Shown: positions 7,644 through 17,590, numbered from the stretch's first letter. The stretch is 64,000 nt of DNA from Rhizobium sp. 11515TR (GCF_002277895.1 NZ_CP022998.1:1717501-1781500), one strand, 5' to 3'. Notes: a model not told the origin generated them from the letters alone. Made by a program: numbers and translations.

Positions 7644-8812
7644 CCCGGCAATTGCGGCTGCGTTTTTTCCTCGATGAAAAGCTCGTCAATGACGGTCATC
7701 ACGATCAGCGACAGCGGCAGCGCCAGCATGGCGCCGACCGCGCCCCACATCCATGTCCAGAAGATGATGGCCAGAAAGACGACGAAGGGATTGAGCTCCC
7801 ATTGGCGGCCCATGATCGCCGGAAAGACGAGGTTTTCCACGGTCAGATGCACTGCGAAAAATGCGACGGCCGGCGCGAGACCGAAAATGATGTCCGAATG
7901 TGTGATGATGCCGGCGATCGCAAGCGCGATCGTCATGGTCGTGACGCCGAGGAATGGGATAAAGCTGGATACGAAGGCGAAAACGCCCCACAGCACCGGC
8001 ACGCTCATTCCGCCGGCATAGGCGATCAAGGTCATCACGAGGCCGATCCCGGCATAAATCAGCGAAGCCGTCGCAAAATAGAAGCCGAGCACCCGCTCCA
8101 CGGAATTGATGATGCGGATGGCATTCAGTCGAGACGTCCTGCTGGAAAAGGTCATGATGATCGTCTTGCGCAGGCTTACCCTGCCGGCGAGGAATAGCAG
8201 CAGAGCTGCAAAGAAAATCAGGATCTGCACGATGGCCGGCGTCAGGCTGGTGGACACGACATGCAGCACGTTGCCGCTGTTCTCCAGCAGGGTGCTGATC
8301 GACATCGGGCTGCCTTGAAAGGTTGCGGATGAAATGTGCAGCCATTGAAACCGGTCGAGGTAGGGCATCAGCCGGTCGGATGTGCGCTGGAAGAAGTCGG
8401 GCGCCTGCTGCGCGAGCTTGGCGACCGGTCCGGCGAGCGCATTGATGATGAGAAAGATCACAAGCGCAACGCTGGATGAAAGAATGATGGCATTCAGAAC
8501 GCGGGGAATGCCGAGCTTGCTGAGCCTTTCGGCCGCCAAGCCGAGAATCATCCCGACGACGACGGCAAGCGTCACCGGAATGAGGATCAGCGACATCATG
8601 TAAACGGCGGTGAAGGCCAGCATCAGGAAGATGCCGATCGTCGCCCACGAGGCAGCAATGTCGAGCTTGTCGCGTCCTCGCTGGTCTGAGAGACCGAAAA
8701 TTTCCGTTTCGTCGTCTTGTGCACGGGATGCGTTGCGATCGACCCTCGGGCCGGCATCCTGCGACGCGGTTGCTGCATCCGATCGGCCGGCGGTGATTTT
8801 GTCGAATTCCAT
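7640..8812 (-). CDS. AI-2E family transporter (PerM/TqsA-like membrane protein)
   Basis: A 390-residue inner-membrane protein. After about 50 polar cytoplasmic residues come two helices (SWATIGIFLMLAFTAVYM and LILIPVTLAVVVGMILGLA), another near 110-125, a soluble loop (130-190), then four or five further helices, the layout of the AI-2E/UPF0118 family. The C-terminal block with FIPFLGVTTMTIAL and MWGAVGAMLALPLSL is typical. Substrates of most members are unknown; some have been linked to autoinducer-2 or ion export. ATG 8812-8810 begins the only long frame. The stop codon lies at the edge of a two-hairpin repeat. Confidence 0.88.
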   Translation of the reverse strand: MEFDKITAGRSDAATASQDAGPRVDRNASRAQDDETEIFGLSDQRGRDKLDIAASWATIGIFLMLAFTAVYMMSLILIPVTLAVVVGMILGLAAERLSKLGIPRVLNAIILSSSVALVIFLIINALAGPVAKLAQQAPDFFQRTSDRLMPYLDRFQWLHISSATFQGSPMSISTLLENSGNVLHVVSTSLTPAIVQILIFFAALLLFLAGRVSLRKTIIMTFSSRTSRLNAIRIINSVERVLGFYFATASLIYAGIGLVMTLIAYAGGMSVPVLWGVFAFVSSFIPFLGVTTMTIALAIAGIITHSDIIFGLAPAVAFFAVHLTVENLVFPAIMGRQWELNPFVVFLAIIFWTWMWGAVGAMLALPLSLIVMTVIDELFIEEKTQPQLPG

Positions 8813-8859
8813 CCCCGGAAAGTTCCCCGAAGGCAGGATTGCCTCACCACTTCAACGCG

Positions 8860-8890
8860 AAAAAGCCCGCCGCGGTTCCGCAGCGGGCTT
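8860..8890 (-). terminator. Rho-independent terminator of the VOC gene
   Basis: On the minus strand GCCCGC (8888-8883) pairs with GCGGGC (8870-8865) and is followed directly by a T run (complement of 8860-8864). It lies about 27 bases beyond the stop at 8917, so it ends the VOC transcript before the AI-2E gene. Confidence 0.8.
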
Positions 8891-8916
8891 GTCGAATGGC
8901 GGTTGGGTCGGAAAAG

Positions 8917-9783
8917 TCAAGCGATGAGATTAAGTCCGATACCCCATGGGTCGCGCAGCGATACGCCGCCGTCGCGCTTCTCCGTCCTGATTTCGTGCTG
9001 CTCCAGGGCGGCGACGGCCTTATCCAAGGCTGCCTTGTCGTTGAAGCGCAACGTATAGTCGGAAAGACCGGTCATATGTTCGCTGCGGACGCCGGCGCCG
9101 CGGCTGTTCCAGGTATTGGCGCCGAGATGATGGTGATAGCCGCCGGTCGCAAGGAAGGTCGCGCCGGGATAGCGCGCCGCCATGACCTTCATGCCGAGGA
9201 CGTCGCGATAGAAGGCGTTGGCTTCGGCGACATCGCCGACCTGCAGATGAATATGGCCGATGGCCGACCCTTCGGCCATACCGTCCCAGCGATCCTGCGG
9301 GGCGCTTTCGTAGAGCTTCTGCAGATCGAGCCGGAGCGTCGCCATCTCGACCGTGCCGTCATCGTGAAACGTCCATTGCTCATGCGGGCGATCCGCATAG
9401 ATCTCGATGCCATTACCTTCCGGGTCGGACAGGTAGATGGCTTCGCTGACGATGTGATCGGAGGCGCCTTCAAGAACGACATTGTTGTGAGCCGCATGGC
9501 GAAGCCAGCGCGCAAGCTCGACACGGCTTGGCAGCAGGAAGGCGGTATGGAACAGGCCGGCGGCAGTTCGCGGCGCGCGCACAACCGCCCGATCGGTCGT
9601 CAGCGTCAGAAGGGGATGACCGGCGACGCCGAGGACTTCACCGCTCGCCGTCTTCTCGATCACCTTCAAGCCAAGCATGTCCTGATAGAAGCGGGATACC
9701 AGCGCCACGTCGGTAACGACGAGATGTGACTGGCCGACATAGGCGGGACGGGTCAGGGCATAGGAGGGGGCAGTTTCGGTCAT
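8917..9783 (-). CDS. Two-domain VOC/glyoxalase family protein (ring-cleavage dioxygenase-like)
   Basis: A 288-residue protein with two vicinal-oxygen-chelate domains. The first (residues about 14-130) contains HLVVTDVALVSRFYQDMLGLKV and DPEGNGIEIYAD; the second (about 170-285) has HIHLQVGDVAEANAFYRDVLGMKV and SLRDPWGIGLNLI. The candidate metal ligands (His19, the Glu of GIEIY, His near 171) resemble those of CatE-type extradiol dioxygenases, but substrate cannot be told. ATG 9783-9781 is chosen because homology starts at TETAPSY; the open frame upstream covers a strong stem-loop instead of protein-like sequence. Single-gene unit with its own terminator. Confidence 0.85.
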   Translation of the reverse strand: MTETAPSYALTRPAYVGQSHLVVTDVALVSRFYQDMLGLKVIEKTASGEVLGVAGHPLLTLTTDRAVVRAPRTAAGLFHTAFLLPSRVELARWLRHAAHNNVVLEGASDHIVSEAIYLSDPEGNGIEIYADRPHEQWTFHDDGTVEMATLRLDLQKLYESAPQDRWDGMAEGSAIGHIHLQVGDVAEANAFYRDVLGMKVMAARYPGATFLATGGYHHHLGANTWNSRGAGVRSEHMTGLSDYTLRFNDKAALDKAVAALEQHEIRTEKRDGGVSLRDPWGIGLNLIA

Positions 9784-9812
9784 GGTGTCAGTTCCAACCT
9801 TGGGATGGGTCT

Positions 9813-9893
9813 TGAAAAGGCAACCGGCGTCGGCGGCAAGGGCCGCCGGTGGCGGACATGAGGGTTTCGCCGGTTGATATGCCTTTTTGATCC
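9813..9893 (-). promoter_or_regulatory. Long stem-loop in the leader of the VOC gene
   Basis: AAAAGGC (9815-9821) and AACCGGCG (9822-9829) pair with CGCCGGTT (9868-9875) and GCCTTTT (9881-9887), a 15-bp stem with a five-base bulge on one side. An inner hairpin GGCGGC/GCCGCC with loop AAGG sits at 9832-9847. It starts about 30 bases before the VOC start codon. It could be an attenuator, a cis-regulatory RNA or a terminator for plus-strand reading, as T runs flank it on both strands. Confidence 0.5.
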
Positions 9894-10106
9894 CTGGTCC
9901 GCTGTACTTATGCATTCATATGGCGCATTTCGATTGTTCACAGAAGGCCATAAATTGCGGATTGAGCGTTCGCTTTCCGTTGACAAGCGACAGCAAGCCT
10001 ATGGCAAGCCGTTCACGAAGATTGATCGATGTGCGCGTTTGGCGCAGTTGTCTCCTCTCCTTTCTAGTGCAAGGATCGGTCTCCAACGAAAACGGAACCG
10101 GATGAA
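9894..10106. other. Intergenic region between VOC and hemolysin III genes
   Basis: The divergent gap runs from 9784 to 10106. Its left part is the stem-loop described separately. The remainder is AT-richer and must hold the promoters of both genes, but I see no clear -35/-10 pair, no RNA gene and no convincing small ORF in it. Confidence 0.4.
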
Positions 10107-10775
10107 ATGACCGAGTACAGAGGCATCCGCTGGGCCTATGATCGCTATGAGATCATCGCAGACGGCATCGTCAATGGTGTCGGCGTCGTCTTCGCGCTGA
10201 TCGGTGCCACCGTATTGATCTTCTATGCGACGGTTTGGAGCTCCTACGGTGAAATTGCCGCCGCCTGGATCTATGGCGTCGGCCTGGTGCTGACGCTCGG
10301 AATGTCCTTCACCTATAATCTATGGCCCGTATCCAGGACAAAATGGTTTCTGCGCCGCTTCGACCATTCTTTCATCTATGTCCTGATCGCCGCTACCTAC
10401 ACACCCTTTCTGGAGCGAGGATCCGGGGACCCGCTGCTTCTGGGTGTGCTGATAGCTGTCTGGGTCTTTGCGGCCTTTGGTATCGTCCTGAAAGTCCTTT
10501 TTCCGGGACGCTTCGATCGGCTGGCGATCCTGCTCTACCTTGCAATGGGCTGGAGCGGCATCCTCGTTGCCAAGCCGGTTTCCATGCATATTCCATTCGC
10601 CTCGATGCTGCTCATCATCATTGGCGGCGTCATCTATTCGCTCGGCGTGATCTTTCACGTGTGGGAAAAGCTGCGCTTCCAGAATGCCATCTGGCACGGC
10701 TTCGTGGTTGCCGCCGCCGCCGTACATTACTCGGCGGTGCTGACCTGCTTCAGCCTTCCGCCGGAAAACTTTTGA
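10107..10775 (+). CDS. Hemolysin III family (PAQR-type) membrane protein
   Basis: A 222-residue integral membrane protein with about seven hydrophobic helices. Family motifs are visible: the early YDRYEIIADGIVNGVGV, the FDHSFIYVLIAATYTPF segment and a late EKLRFQNAIWHGFVVAAAAVHY, where the conserved His residues and the Ser-Asp-type positions probably bind a metal as in PAQR proteins. Bacterial members are named after hemolysin III but most act as membrane hydrolase or homeostasis proteins of unknown role. The start is ATG 10107 after a purine-rich stretch. The 3' end overlaps the convergent secreted hypothetical by 26 bases. Confidence 0.9.
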   Translation: MTEYRGIRWAYDRYEIIADGIVNGVGVVFALIGATVLIFYATVWSSYGEIAAAWIYGVGLVLTLGMSFTYNLWPVSRTKWFLRRFDHSFIYVLIAATYTPFLERGSGDPLLLGVLIAVWVFAAFGIVLKVLFPGRFDRLAILLYLAMGWSGILVAKPVSMHIPFASMLLIIIGGVIYSLGVIFHVWEKLRFQNAIWHGFVVAAAAVHYSAVLTCFSLPPENF

Positions 10776-11265
10776 CGATCTCCGCCGTCGGCGTGCACTT
10801 TTTCGTCGAGCGCAGGCTGCGCACGAGGCGCATGACGATGGCGTCGTAACGCTGCATGTCCGCCTTCGAATAATCCATCTGGAAGAAGGCAGCACCACCG
10901 TTGCAGAGCGCGACCCCGCGCACATAGACGATGCGGCCCTGCCTGGTGCCGGAAAAGCTGATGCCGCGTGAGTTCGATTTCGAGTAGGAAATCTTCCAGC
11001 CCTGGTCTCTGGCGAGCGCCATTCGCCCATTCGCTTCCGATGCAAAATCGCCGTTGGCAACCATCGTGCCGAAGACCTGCAGCGACGCGGAGCGATCTGC
11101 CGGCGACAGCGAAAGCCGGTCGGTATCCTCGGAAGAGGCGGCAAGATGGAATTCCGACGGCAGCTCGATCGAATAGCCAAGACCTGCATTGTCATAGGAC
11201 CACCAGTCCGCGGCAGAGACCGGGATGGTCGAAAGGAGCAGCAAGGTAATGACGCGGGCGAGCAT
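10750..11265 (-). CDS. Secreted hypothetical protein
   Basis: A 171-residue protein with a short signal peptide (MLARVITLLLLSTIPVSAA). The mature part starts WWSYDNAGLGYSIELPSEF, a pattern of small periplasmic proteins with a PsbP/Mog1-like fold, and ends with a cysteine-containing polar tail. Two cysteines (in ALCNGG and KKCTP) could pair in the periplasm. I do not recognise a named family. It overlaps the hemolysin III gene tail-to-tail by 26 bases and is divergent from the mrp operon 359 bases away. Coding is supported by the signal peptide and codon usage. Confidence 0.75.
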   Translation of the reverse strand: MLARVITLLLLSTIPVSAADWWSYDNAGLGYSIELPSEFHLAASSEDTDRLSLSPADRSASLQVFGTMVANGDFASEANGRMALARDQGWKISYSKSNSRGISFSGTRQGRIVYVRGVALCNGGAAFFQMDYSKADMQRYDAIVMRLVRSLRSTKKCTPTAEIVKSFPAEG

Positions 11266-11624
11266 TGCGGTTTCCGGGAGGCGGGATCTGCAAACCGGTC
11301 AAGATTAGCGCTTTTTTGAGCGAAAATTCCATAGCGGTTTAGAAAATACCGATAAATTAGCGCAAATTCATTACAACTTCATTGCGAGCCATGCAGGAAT
11401 GGCAAGGAATTCTGCAATGCTGCGACGTTCAAACAGGCGTCGCGGGCTCCTGAATGATCACTATGTCCTGCAACTTCGACAGTTGCTGGCAGCAAAAATC
11501 GATTTCGGTGGTTTATGTCCGGTTTTCCCTTGTCAGGGCTTGAGGCGATGTGTCCTTTCGCCTATCCCTTCAAGACCGTTCCGGCTTTGCCGGATTCTGC
11601 ATGAACGTCCAGTTAGGGGGGAGC
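11266..11624. other. Divergent intergenic region upstream of mrpA
   Basis: This 359-base stretch separates a secreted hypothetical (minus) from mrpA (plus). The first half is AT-rich (around 11300-11390) and probably carries both promoters. Two overlapping open frames here (from 11399 and from the ATG at 11550) lack a ribosome binding site and protein-like sequence. The strong AGGGGGGAG just before 11625 marks the mrpA start. Confidence 0.4.
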
Positions 11625-14021
11625 ATGGCCGCCGCCACCGCGGGCCTGACATTCCTGGCTTTATGCCTGCCCTTTCTCGGTGCGCTGATCGCGCCGGTTG
11701 TCGTTCGGCATTTGGGCCACAATGCGGCGTGGCTCCTGGCGCTGTTTCCGACTCTCGCCTTTCTGCATTTCTCTAGCTTCCTTCCCGCCGTTGCAGCCGG
11801 CGGCGTGCAACTTGGCGGTTTCGATTGGGTGCCGAGCCTTGATCTTAGGTTTTCCTGGCTGGTAGACGGCCTGTCACTGACCTTTGCATTGCTCATCACC
11901 GGCATCGGCACGCTGATTGTCCTTTATGCCGGCGGCTATCTGAAGGGGCATGTCGATCTCGGTCGCTTCTTCTCGTTCATCTTTCTCTTCATGGGCTCGA
12001 TGCTCGGCCTCGTGGTGTCCGATAGCTTCCTGACGCTCTTCGTCTTCTGGGAACTGACCTCGATCACCTCCTTCCTGCTGATCGGCTTCGATCATCATCG
12101 GGAAGCGTCACGGCGGGCCGCACTGCAGGCGCTGGTGGTGACCGGTGGCGGCGGGCTGCTGTTGCTGGCCGGCCTGCTGCTGATCTGGCAGGTGACGGGC
12201 ATCGGCGCGATGTCCGATCTTCTGAAGGGCGGCGATGCCCTGCGTGCAAGCCCGCTCTATTTGGCGGCCCTGATCCTTGTTCTTGGCGGCGCCTTCACCA
12301 AATCGGCGCAGTTCCCGTTTCACTTCTGGCTGCCGAATGCCATGGAGGCGCCGACCCCGGTCTCGGCCTATCTGCACTCGGCAACCATGGTGAAGGCAGG
12401 CGTCTATCTGCTGATGCGGCTCAATCCCGCCATGGGCGGGACGATGGCCTGGCAGACCATCTTGCCGGCCTTCGGCGCGGCGACACTGCTGGTCGGAACC
12501 CTGCTTGCAATCCGCCAGACCGACTTGAAGCTGAAGCTCGCCTATACGACGGTTTCCTCGCTCGGCTTGCTCGTGATGCTCACCGGCTTCGGTACCGATT
12601 ATGCCGTAGAAGCCGCCGTCCTCTATCTGGTGGCGCATTCGCTATTCAAGGGCGCGCTGTTTATGGTCGCCGGCATCGTCGATCATGAAACGGGGACGCG
12701 CGACATCACCCGGCTGGGCGGCTTGCGCTCGGCCATGCCGCTGACCTTTGCTGCAGCCTTGGTCGCCGCCGTGTCGATGGGTGGTCTGCCGCCGGCCTTC
12801 GGCTTCCTTGCCAAGGAAGAGATTTATGCCGCACTGGCACAGGCATCGCCTGCCGCGATCATCCTCACCATCATCGCCGTAGCCGGCAATGCGCTGATGT
12901 TTGCCATCGCCTTTGCGGTGGCGTTGAAGCCCTTCATCGGCGCGGTCACAGAGACGCCTCATCAGCCGCATGAGGCGCCGCCATTGCTCTGGCTCGGGCC
13001 GGTCGCGCTCGCTCTTCTCGGTCTCTTGTCGGCATTGTTTTCGGGCCAGTGGCACGATTATGTCTCTTCGCCGATGGCAAGCGCCGTTGGCGGCAAGGGA
13101 TTGGAGATTTCGGTCTCCTTGATCCCCCATATTGGCGTGCCTCTTGCGCTTTCGCTGGTCACCGTGCTGATCGGCGTCATCGTCTACTGGCAGCTCGATC
13201 GCGCTCGTTTCCTGATGTCCGTCGTCCTGCGTGCCCTTGGGCCGGGACCGGATCGCGGTTTCGATGGGTTCATCTCCGGCCTGGTGCGATTGTCGCATGC
13301 CGTGTCGCGGCTGTTGCAGCCCGGCCGACTGGAAATCTACGTCACCGTCACTTTCCTTTGCCTGGCGGCGATGTTGCTGATCCCTCTCGCTGCTCATAGC
13401 GAGCTGCCCGCCATGCCAGCCTGGCCGAACCTGCAATGGCATGAGGCGACGATCTTCCTGATCGCGGTCATCGGCGTTGTGGCGGTGGTGTTTGCGCGCG
13501 ATCGGCTGACGGCGATCGTTTCGCTCGGCATCCAGGGCTTTGCCGTTGCCGTCATCTTCCTGCTGTTCGGAGCACCGGATCTCTCGTTCACACAGTTCAT
13601 GGTCGAGACGCTTGCGGTCGTGATTCTGGCGCTTGTCATGACGCGGCTGAGGCTTTCGCCTTCCGATCGCCGTCCGCCGCTCGCCAGGATCGCCCATGCC
13701 GTGCTTGCCATTGGCTGCGGCAGCGGCTTTGCACTCCTCCTGCTGAAGGCGACCGAAGCGCCGTTCGACCTGACGCTGACTGCCTTCTTCAATCAATATT
13801 CGAAGCTGATCGCGCACGGCGACAATGTCGTCAACGTCATCATCGTCGATTTCCGCGGCACGGATACGCTCGGCGAGATTGCTGTCGTCGCCATGACCGG
13901 ACTTGCCATCCTGGCGCTGATCCGTATCCGCGCCGGTGGTGAGCGCAAGCTTGCAGCCAACGATCCCGATCTTGAGGAGAAGCCCGGTTTCGAGGAAGGG
14001 ATGGAGGCCAAGCGCTCATGA
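11625..14021 (+). CDS. mrpA: Mrp/Pha cation:proton antiporter subunit A
   Basis: A 798-residue polytopic protein, the large subunit of the seven-gene Mrp (PhaABCDEFG) antiporter, which exchanges Na+ or K+ for protons across the inner membrane. It is homologous to complex I subunit Nuo[18 protein letters not shown] near residue 145, [25 protein letters not shown] near residue 225 and later the Lys-bearing helices are visible. The C-terminal part ([15 protein letters not shown]) is the MbhD/MbhE-like extension seen in MrpA. ATG 11625 is chosen for the AGGGGGGAG directly upstream; earlier in-frame ATGs at 11550 and 11601 lack one. It overlaps mrpB by four bases. Confidence 0.95.
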   Translation: MAAATAGLTFLALCLPFLGALIAPVVVRHLGHNAAWLLALFPTLAFLHFSSFLPAVAAGGVQLGGFDWVPSLDLRFSWLVDGLSLTFALLITGIGTLIVLYAGGYLKGHVDLGRFFSFIFLFMGSMLGLVVSDSFLTLFVFWELTSITSFLLIGFDHHREASRRAALQALVVTGGGGLLLLAGLLLIWQVTGIGAMSDLLKGGDALRASPLYLAALILVLGGAFTKSAQFPFHFWLPNAMEAPTPVSAYLHSATMVKAGVYLLMRLNPAMGGTMAWQTILPAFGAATLLVGTLLAIRQTDLKLKLAYTTVSSLGLLVMLTGFGTDYAVEAAVLYLVAHSLFKGALFMVAGIVDHETGTRDITRLGGLRSAMPLTFAAALVAAVSMGGLPPAFGFLAKEEIYAALAQASPAAIILTIIAVAGNALMFAIAFAVALKPFIGAVTETPHQPHEAPPLLWLGPVALALLGLLSALFSGQWHDYVSSPMASAVGGKGLEISVSLIPHIGVPLALSLVTVLIGVIVYWQLDRARFLMSVVLRALGPGPDRGFDGFISGLVRLSHAVSRLLQPGRLEIYVTVTFLCLAAMLLIPLAAHSELPAMPAWPNLQWHEATIFLIAVIGVVAVVFARDRLTAIVSLGIQGFAVAVIFLLFGAPDLSFTQFMVETLAVVILALVMTRLRLSPSDRRPPLARIAHAVLAIGCGSGFALLLLKATEAPFDLTLTAFFNQYSKLIAHGDNVVNVIIVDFRGTDTLGEIAVVAMTGLAILALIRIRAGGERKLAANDPDLEEKPGFEEGMEAKRS

Positions 14022-14437
14022 ATACGCTGATCTTCCGCACCGCCGCACCGTTTTTGACGGCCCTAATGTTGCTCTTCTCCATTTTCGTGCTGCTGCGCGG
14101 TCATAACGAGCCCGGCGGCGGCTTTATCGGCGGCCTGATTGCGGCTTCGGCGCTCGCGATCTATGGCATCGCCTGTGGTGTGACCGCGGTCCGCCGCGCG
14201 ATTGTCTTCCATCCGCTGTCGATTGCCGGCTTCGGTCTGCTTGCGGCGACCATCGCAGGCATCCTGTCCATATTGGCTGGCGTGCCGTTCATGACGGGGC
14301 TGTGGATCTATCCGCATCTCTTCGGCATCGAGGTGCCGCTTTCCACCGTCATGCTCTTCGACACCGGCGTCTATCTGGTCGTCGTCGGCGCCATCACCTC
14401 GATCGCGCTCGCGCTCGAAGAGCGGGAGGTGGATTGA
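14018..14437 (+). CDS. mrpB: Mrp antiporter subunit B
   Basis: A 139-residue membrane protein with about four helices and the MnhB signature [18 protein letters not shown] near residue 25-42. It begins with an ATGA overlap on mrpA and its TGA overlaps the ATG of mrpC, so translation is coupled. In the complex it packs against the C-terminal part of MrpA. A separate mrpB gene places this in the seven-gene (group 1) type of Mrp system rather than the type where A and B are fused. Confidence 0.94.
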   Translation: MNTLIFRTAAPFLTALMLLFSIFVLLRGHNEPGGGFIGGLIAASALAIYGIACGVTAVRRAIVFHPLSIAGFGLLAATIAGILSILAGVPFMTGLWIYPHLFGIEVPLSTVMLFDTGVYLVVVGAITSIALALEEREVD

Positions 14438-14814
14438 TGGAGGCCGTCTTCGCCGTCGTCGTCGGCATCTTCTTCACCGCTGCGATCTATCTGATGCTGT
14501 CGCGATACTCGATCCGCATCATGCTCGGCATCGCGATCCTCGGCAACGCTGTCAACCTTCTGCTGTTCACGGCCGGCCGGGTTACGCCCGAAGTGCCGCC
14601 GATCATTCAGAAAGGCAAGGCCACGCTCGATCTTGCCGCCGCCAATCCGCTGCCGCAGGCTTTGATCCTGACAGCAATTGTCATCTCCTTCTCGTTCCTG
14701 GCTTTTCTGCTCGTCCTGACCTATCGGGCCTATCAGACCTTGAAGACCGACAATACGGGCGAGATGCGGCTCGCTGAACCGGAGGAGCGGCCGCTGCCGC
14801 CCTTGGGGTACTGA
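14437..14814 (+). CDS. mrpC: Mrp antiporter subunit C
   Basis: A 125-residue protein homologous to NuoK, with three transmembrane helices (residues about 4-22, 28-46 and 72-95) and the family's GIAILGNAVNLLLF and DPLPQALILTAIVI-like segment (here ANPLPQALILTAIVI). The start is the ATG inside the TGATG overlap with mrpB; the frame is open further upstream but only as an mrpB shadow. The C-terminal 25 residues are a polar tail. Four bases separate it from mrpD. Confidence 0.94.
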   Translation: MEAVFAVVVGIFFTAAIYLMLSRYSIRIMLGIAILGNAVNLLLFTAGRVTPEVPPIIQKGKATLDLAAANPLPQALILTAIVISFSFLAFLLVLTYRAYQTLKTDNTGEMRLAEPEERPLPPLGY

Positions 14815-14818
14815 CGCA

Positions 14819-16381
14819 ATGGCTGGACCCACGGATACCGCAGTTGATCTTTCCCAAGCGCTGGTTGCCTTGCCGATACCGATAGGACATTGGCTGGCCA
14901 TTTTGCCGGTCGTTTTGTGTATTGGGCTCGGCGCGCTTCTTCTGATGCTGCGCAATCGCACCGAATGGCATGCCGCAATCGCCATTCCCGGCCTTGTGCT
15001 ATTGGTGCTGATCGATGCCGTCTTGCTCTATCGGGTCGTCAGCGACGGCGCCGTGACCATGGTCATGGGGCGATGGCTGCCGCCCTTCGGCATCGCCTTC
15101 ACCGTCGATATTTTCGGGGCGCTCATGGCTTTGACGGCGGCCGTCGTTGCGCTTGCAGCGGGTTTCTATTCTCTTGGCGAAATCACGGTGAGTGGTCGGC
15201 GGTATGGCTTCTTTCCATTCCTGATGCTGCTGCTCGCCGGCGTTAGCGGTGCCTTCCTGACGGGCGATGTCTTCAATCTCTACGTCTGGTTCGAGGTGCT
15301 GCTGATCTCGTCCTTCGGCCTGCTGATTCTCGGCTCGGAGCCGGAGCAGATCGACGGTGCGCTGAAATATGCTGTCCTCAACCTGATCGCCACCACGCTC
15401 TTTCTCGTCTCCGTCGGCTATCTCTACGCCGTCTTCGGCACGCTCAACATGGCCGATATCGCGATGAAGGCGAGGGCGGGGGACAGCAACGCACCGCTGA
15501 TGACGCTGGCCGGCCTGTTCCTGCTGGCCTTCGGCATGAAGGCCGCCGCCTTTCCGGTCAATTTCTGGCTTCCGGCCTCCTATCACACGCCACGCATCAC
15601 CGTTTCGGCGATTTTTGCCGGTTTGCTGACCAAGGTCGGGGTCTATGCGCTGATCCGGGTTCTGGTCATGCTGCTGCCTGTCGAGGGGGCGGCGCTTGGT
15701 CCGCTCGTCGCGGTCGTTGCTATTGCCACCATGCTTGTCGGCGTCGTCGGCGCGCTCGGGGCAAACGACGTCAGGCGCATGCTCGGCTATATCGTCATCT
15801 CCGGCATCGGCACCATGCTTGCGGGTGTCGCTCTCGGCAGTGCCGAGGGCCTCAGCGGGGCGATCTTCTATGCACTGCATTCGATGGTGCTGATGACGGC
15901 ACTTTACCTGCTCGCAGGGCAGGTGGCTCGGCTCGGCGGCAGCTTTTCCTTGAGCACTCTCGGTGGTCTCTATCGCCGCAACGGCTGGATTGCCGGCATC
16001 TCGCTGGTACTGTTCTTCGCCATCAGCGGCTTGCCGCCCTTTTCCGGCTTCTGGCCCAAGGTCGTGCTGGTCAAGGCGGCGCTTGCGACGGGTGCATGGT
16101 GGCTTGCGGCAACAATCCTTTTGGCCGGTTTCCTGACGACGATCGTCTTCGGGCGGGTATTTCTTCTGGCCTATTGGCGCCCGGCGGCGGCAGATGGGAT
16201 TGCAGCGGAGCCGATTGCATGGCAGGCAGCGCTTCCGCTTCTTGCTCTTTCTCTGCTTGTCGTCGGCTTCGGCCTGTTTCCGGAATGGCTCCTGCACCTG
16301 ACGCAGGCGGCCGCTGCCGGCCTCGAACAACCATCGGCCTATCTGCGCTCGGTCTTCCCCGCAGCAGGAGGCGTGCAATGA
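14819..16381 (+). CDS. mrpD: Mrp antiporter subunit D
   Basis: A 520-residue polytopic protein homologous to NuoM/NuoN. Diagnostic segments are FNLYVWFEVLLISSFGLLILG near residue 150-170, with the conserved Glu that takes part in proton transfer, and AFGMKAAAFPVNFWLPASYHTPRITVSA near residue 235-262, with the conserved Lys. It overlaps mrpE by an ATGA. Together with MrpA it forms the proton-translocating modules. Confidence 0.95.
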   Translation: MAGPTDTAVDLSQALVALPIPIGHWLAILPVVLCIGLGALLLMLRNRTEWHAAIAIPGLVLLVLIDAVLLYRVVSDGAVTMVMGRWLPPFGIAFTVDIFGALMALTAAVVALAAGFYSLGEITVSGRRYGFFPFLMLLLAGVSGAFLTGDVFNLYVWFEVLLISSFGLLILGSEPEQIDGALKYAVLNLIATTLFLVSVGYLYAVFGTLNMADIAMKARAGDSNAPLMTLAGLFLLAFGMKAAAFPVNFWLPASYHTPRITVSAIFAGLLTKVGVYALIRVLVMLLPVEGAALGPLVAVVAIATMLVGVVGALGANDVRRMLGYIVISGIGTMLAGVALGSAEGLSGAIFYALHSMVLMTALYLLAGQVARLGGSFSLSTLGGLYRRNGWIAGISLVLFFAISGLPPFSGFWPKVVLVKAALATGAWWLAATILLAGFLTTIVFGRVFLLAYWRPAAADGIAAEPIAWQAALPLLALSLLVVGFGLFPEWLLHLTQAAAAGLEQPSAYLRSVFPAAGGVQ

Positions 16382-16851
16382 TCCTCTTGGTCTTCAACCT
16401 GCTGCTCGCCATCGTCTGGGTCGCCATCACCGGCAGCGCTTCCTTCATCAATCTGGTCTTCGGATTCGTCCTTGCGGCAATTGCGCTGGCGATCGTCCGC
16501 TCGTCCTATGGCGGCGTGCTTTATCTCGGCCGTGTCCGCCGCATTTTGGCATTGCTGTTGCTGTTCATACGGGAGCTCGCCAAGTCGGTCTGGGCCGTCG
16601 CCGTCGCCGTCATGAGCCCCAGTATGGACGTAAAGCCCGGTATCTTCGCCTTTTCCTTGACGGTCGATCGCGATTTCGAAATCACGCTGCTTGCCAATCT
16701 CATCACTCTGACCCCGGGAACACTATCCGTCGACGTCTCCGATGATCGCAAGACACTCTATGTCCATGCGCTCGATTGCTCCGATCCGGAGGCTATCAGG
16801 CGCAGCATCGCCGACGGCTTCGAGCGCCGGATCATGGAGGCTTTCCGATGA
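16378..16851 (+). CDS. mrpE: Mrp antiporter subunit E
   Basis: A 157-residue membrane protein with two N-terminal helices and a cytoplasmic domain. The family segments [36 protein letters not shown] and the closing [12 protein letters not shown] are clear. The start is the ATG in the ATGA overlap with mrpD (16378); an open frame back to 16096 is an mrpD shadow. The last four bases overlap mrpF. Confidence 0.94.
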   Translation: MILLVFNLLLAIVWVAITGSASFINLVFGFVLAAIALAIVRSSYGGVLYLGRVRRILALLLLFIRELAKSVWAVAVAVMSPSMDVKPGIFAFSLTVDRDFEITLLANLITLTPGTLSVDVSDDRKTLYVHALDCSDPEAIRRSIADGFERRIMEAFR

Positions 16852-17225
16852 TGGCCGCATCCGTCGTTTCAGCCGCCGCGATGGTGGCGCTCGGCATTCT
16901 GAGCATTGCCTTCCTGTTGACCGTCTATCGCGTGGTGGCCGGCCCGACCTTGCCGGACCGGGTTCTCGCGCTCGACATGCTGGTGGCGATTGCCATCGGC
17001 TTCATCGCCGTCATGGCCACCAAGACAGGTTTCACGCTCTATATCGATATTGCCATCTCGCTCGGTCTCGTCGGCTTTCTCGCGACCGTCGCCTTTGCAC
17101 GGTTCATCCTAACGCAGGGGCAATCGGATGCCGTGCAACAGGCTGGCACTGGACTGGATGAGAGTATTGCTGCTGAAGGCAAAAAGAGGCGTAAGCACCA
17201 AGGGCGGAAGAAGGGAGGGCGATAG
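16848..17225 (+). CDS. mrpF: Mrp antiporter subunit F
   Basis: A 125-residue protein with three transmembrane helices and the MnhF pattern [30 protein letters not shown] near residues 25-55. The charged conserved Asp in DRVLALD is kept. The C-terminal tail is rich in Lys, Arg and Gly ([14 protein letters not shown]), longer than usual. The start ATG at 16848 overlaps the mrpE stop. Confidence 0.93.
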   Translation: MMAASVVSAAAMVALGILSIAFLLTVYRVVAGPTLPDRVLALDMLVAIAIGFIAVMATKTGFTLYIDIAISLGLVGFLATVAFARFILTQGQSDAVQQAGTGLDESIAAEGKKRRKHQGRKKGGR

Positions 17226-17590
17226 TGGATTTGCTTTGGGCCGTCATAGTAACCGCGCTTCTACTTTCGGGCGCGCTGTTCTCGCTCATCGCCGCGATTG
17301 GCATCGTGCGTCTTCCCGATCTCTACAGTCGCATGCATGCGGCGTCGAAGGCGGGTACGGTCGGGTCCGGCCTGTTGCTACTTGCAGTCGGTATTCATTC
17401 GCAAGACATATCGGTCCTGGCAAGAGCATTGGCCGGCTTCGTCTTTTTCGTGCTGACCGCACCGATTGCAGCACATCTTCTCGCGCGTGCGGCACACAAG
17501 GCTGGATATCGGCTGACGCCACCTTCGGTGCGGGATGAACTGCTGACGAGGGAGCAGATCACCAGAGGCGCGTATAGAAAGAAGGGCTAA
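17225..17590 (+). CDS. mrpG: Mrp antiporter subunit G
   Basis: A 121-residue protein with three helices and the MnhG motif [22 protein letters not shown] near residues 26-47. It starts with GTG at 17225, overlapping the mrpF TAG by one base. It is the last gene of the operon; no strong terminator is visible in the AT-rich stretch that follows. Presence of all seven subunits without gaps suggests an intact antiporter. Confidence 0.93.
   Translation: MDLLWAVIVTALLLSGALFSLIAAIGIVRLPDLYSRMHAASKAGTVGSGLLLLAVGIHSQDISVLARALAGFVFFVLTAPIAAHLLARAAHKAGYRLTPPSVRDELLTREQITRGAYRKKG

Noticed and set aside
12642..13817. 391-codon minus-strand frame within mrpA
   Set aside because: Rich in Arg, Gln, Asp and His, as expected for the complement of membrane-protein codons. 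mrpA on the other strand is certain.
14999..16378. 459-codon minus-strand frame opposite mrpD
   Set aside because: Same antisense composition effect; mrpD is well supported.
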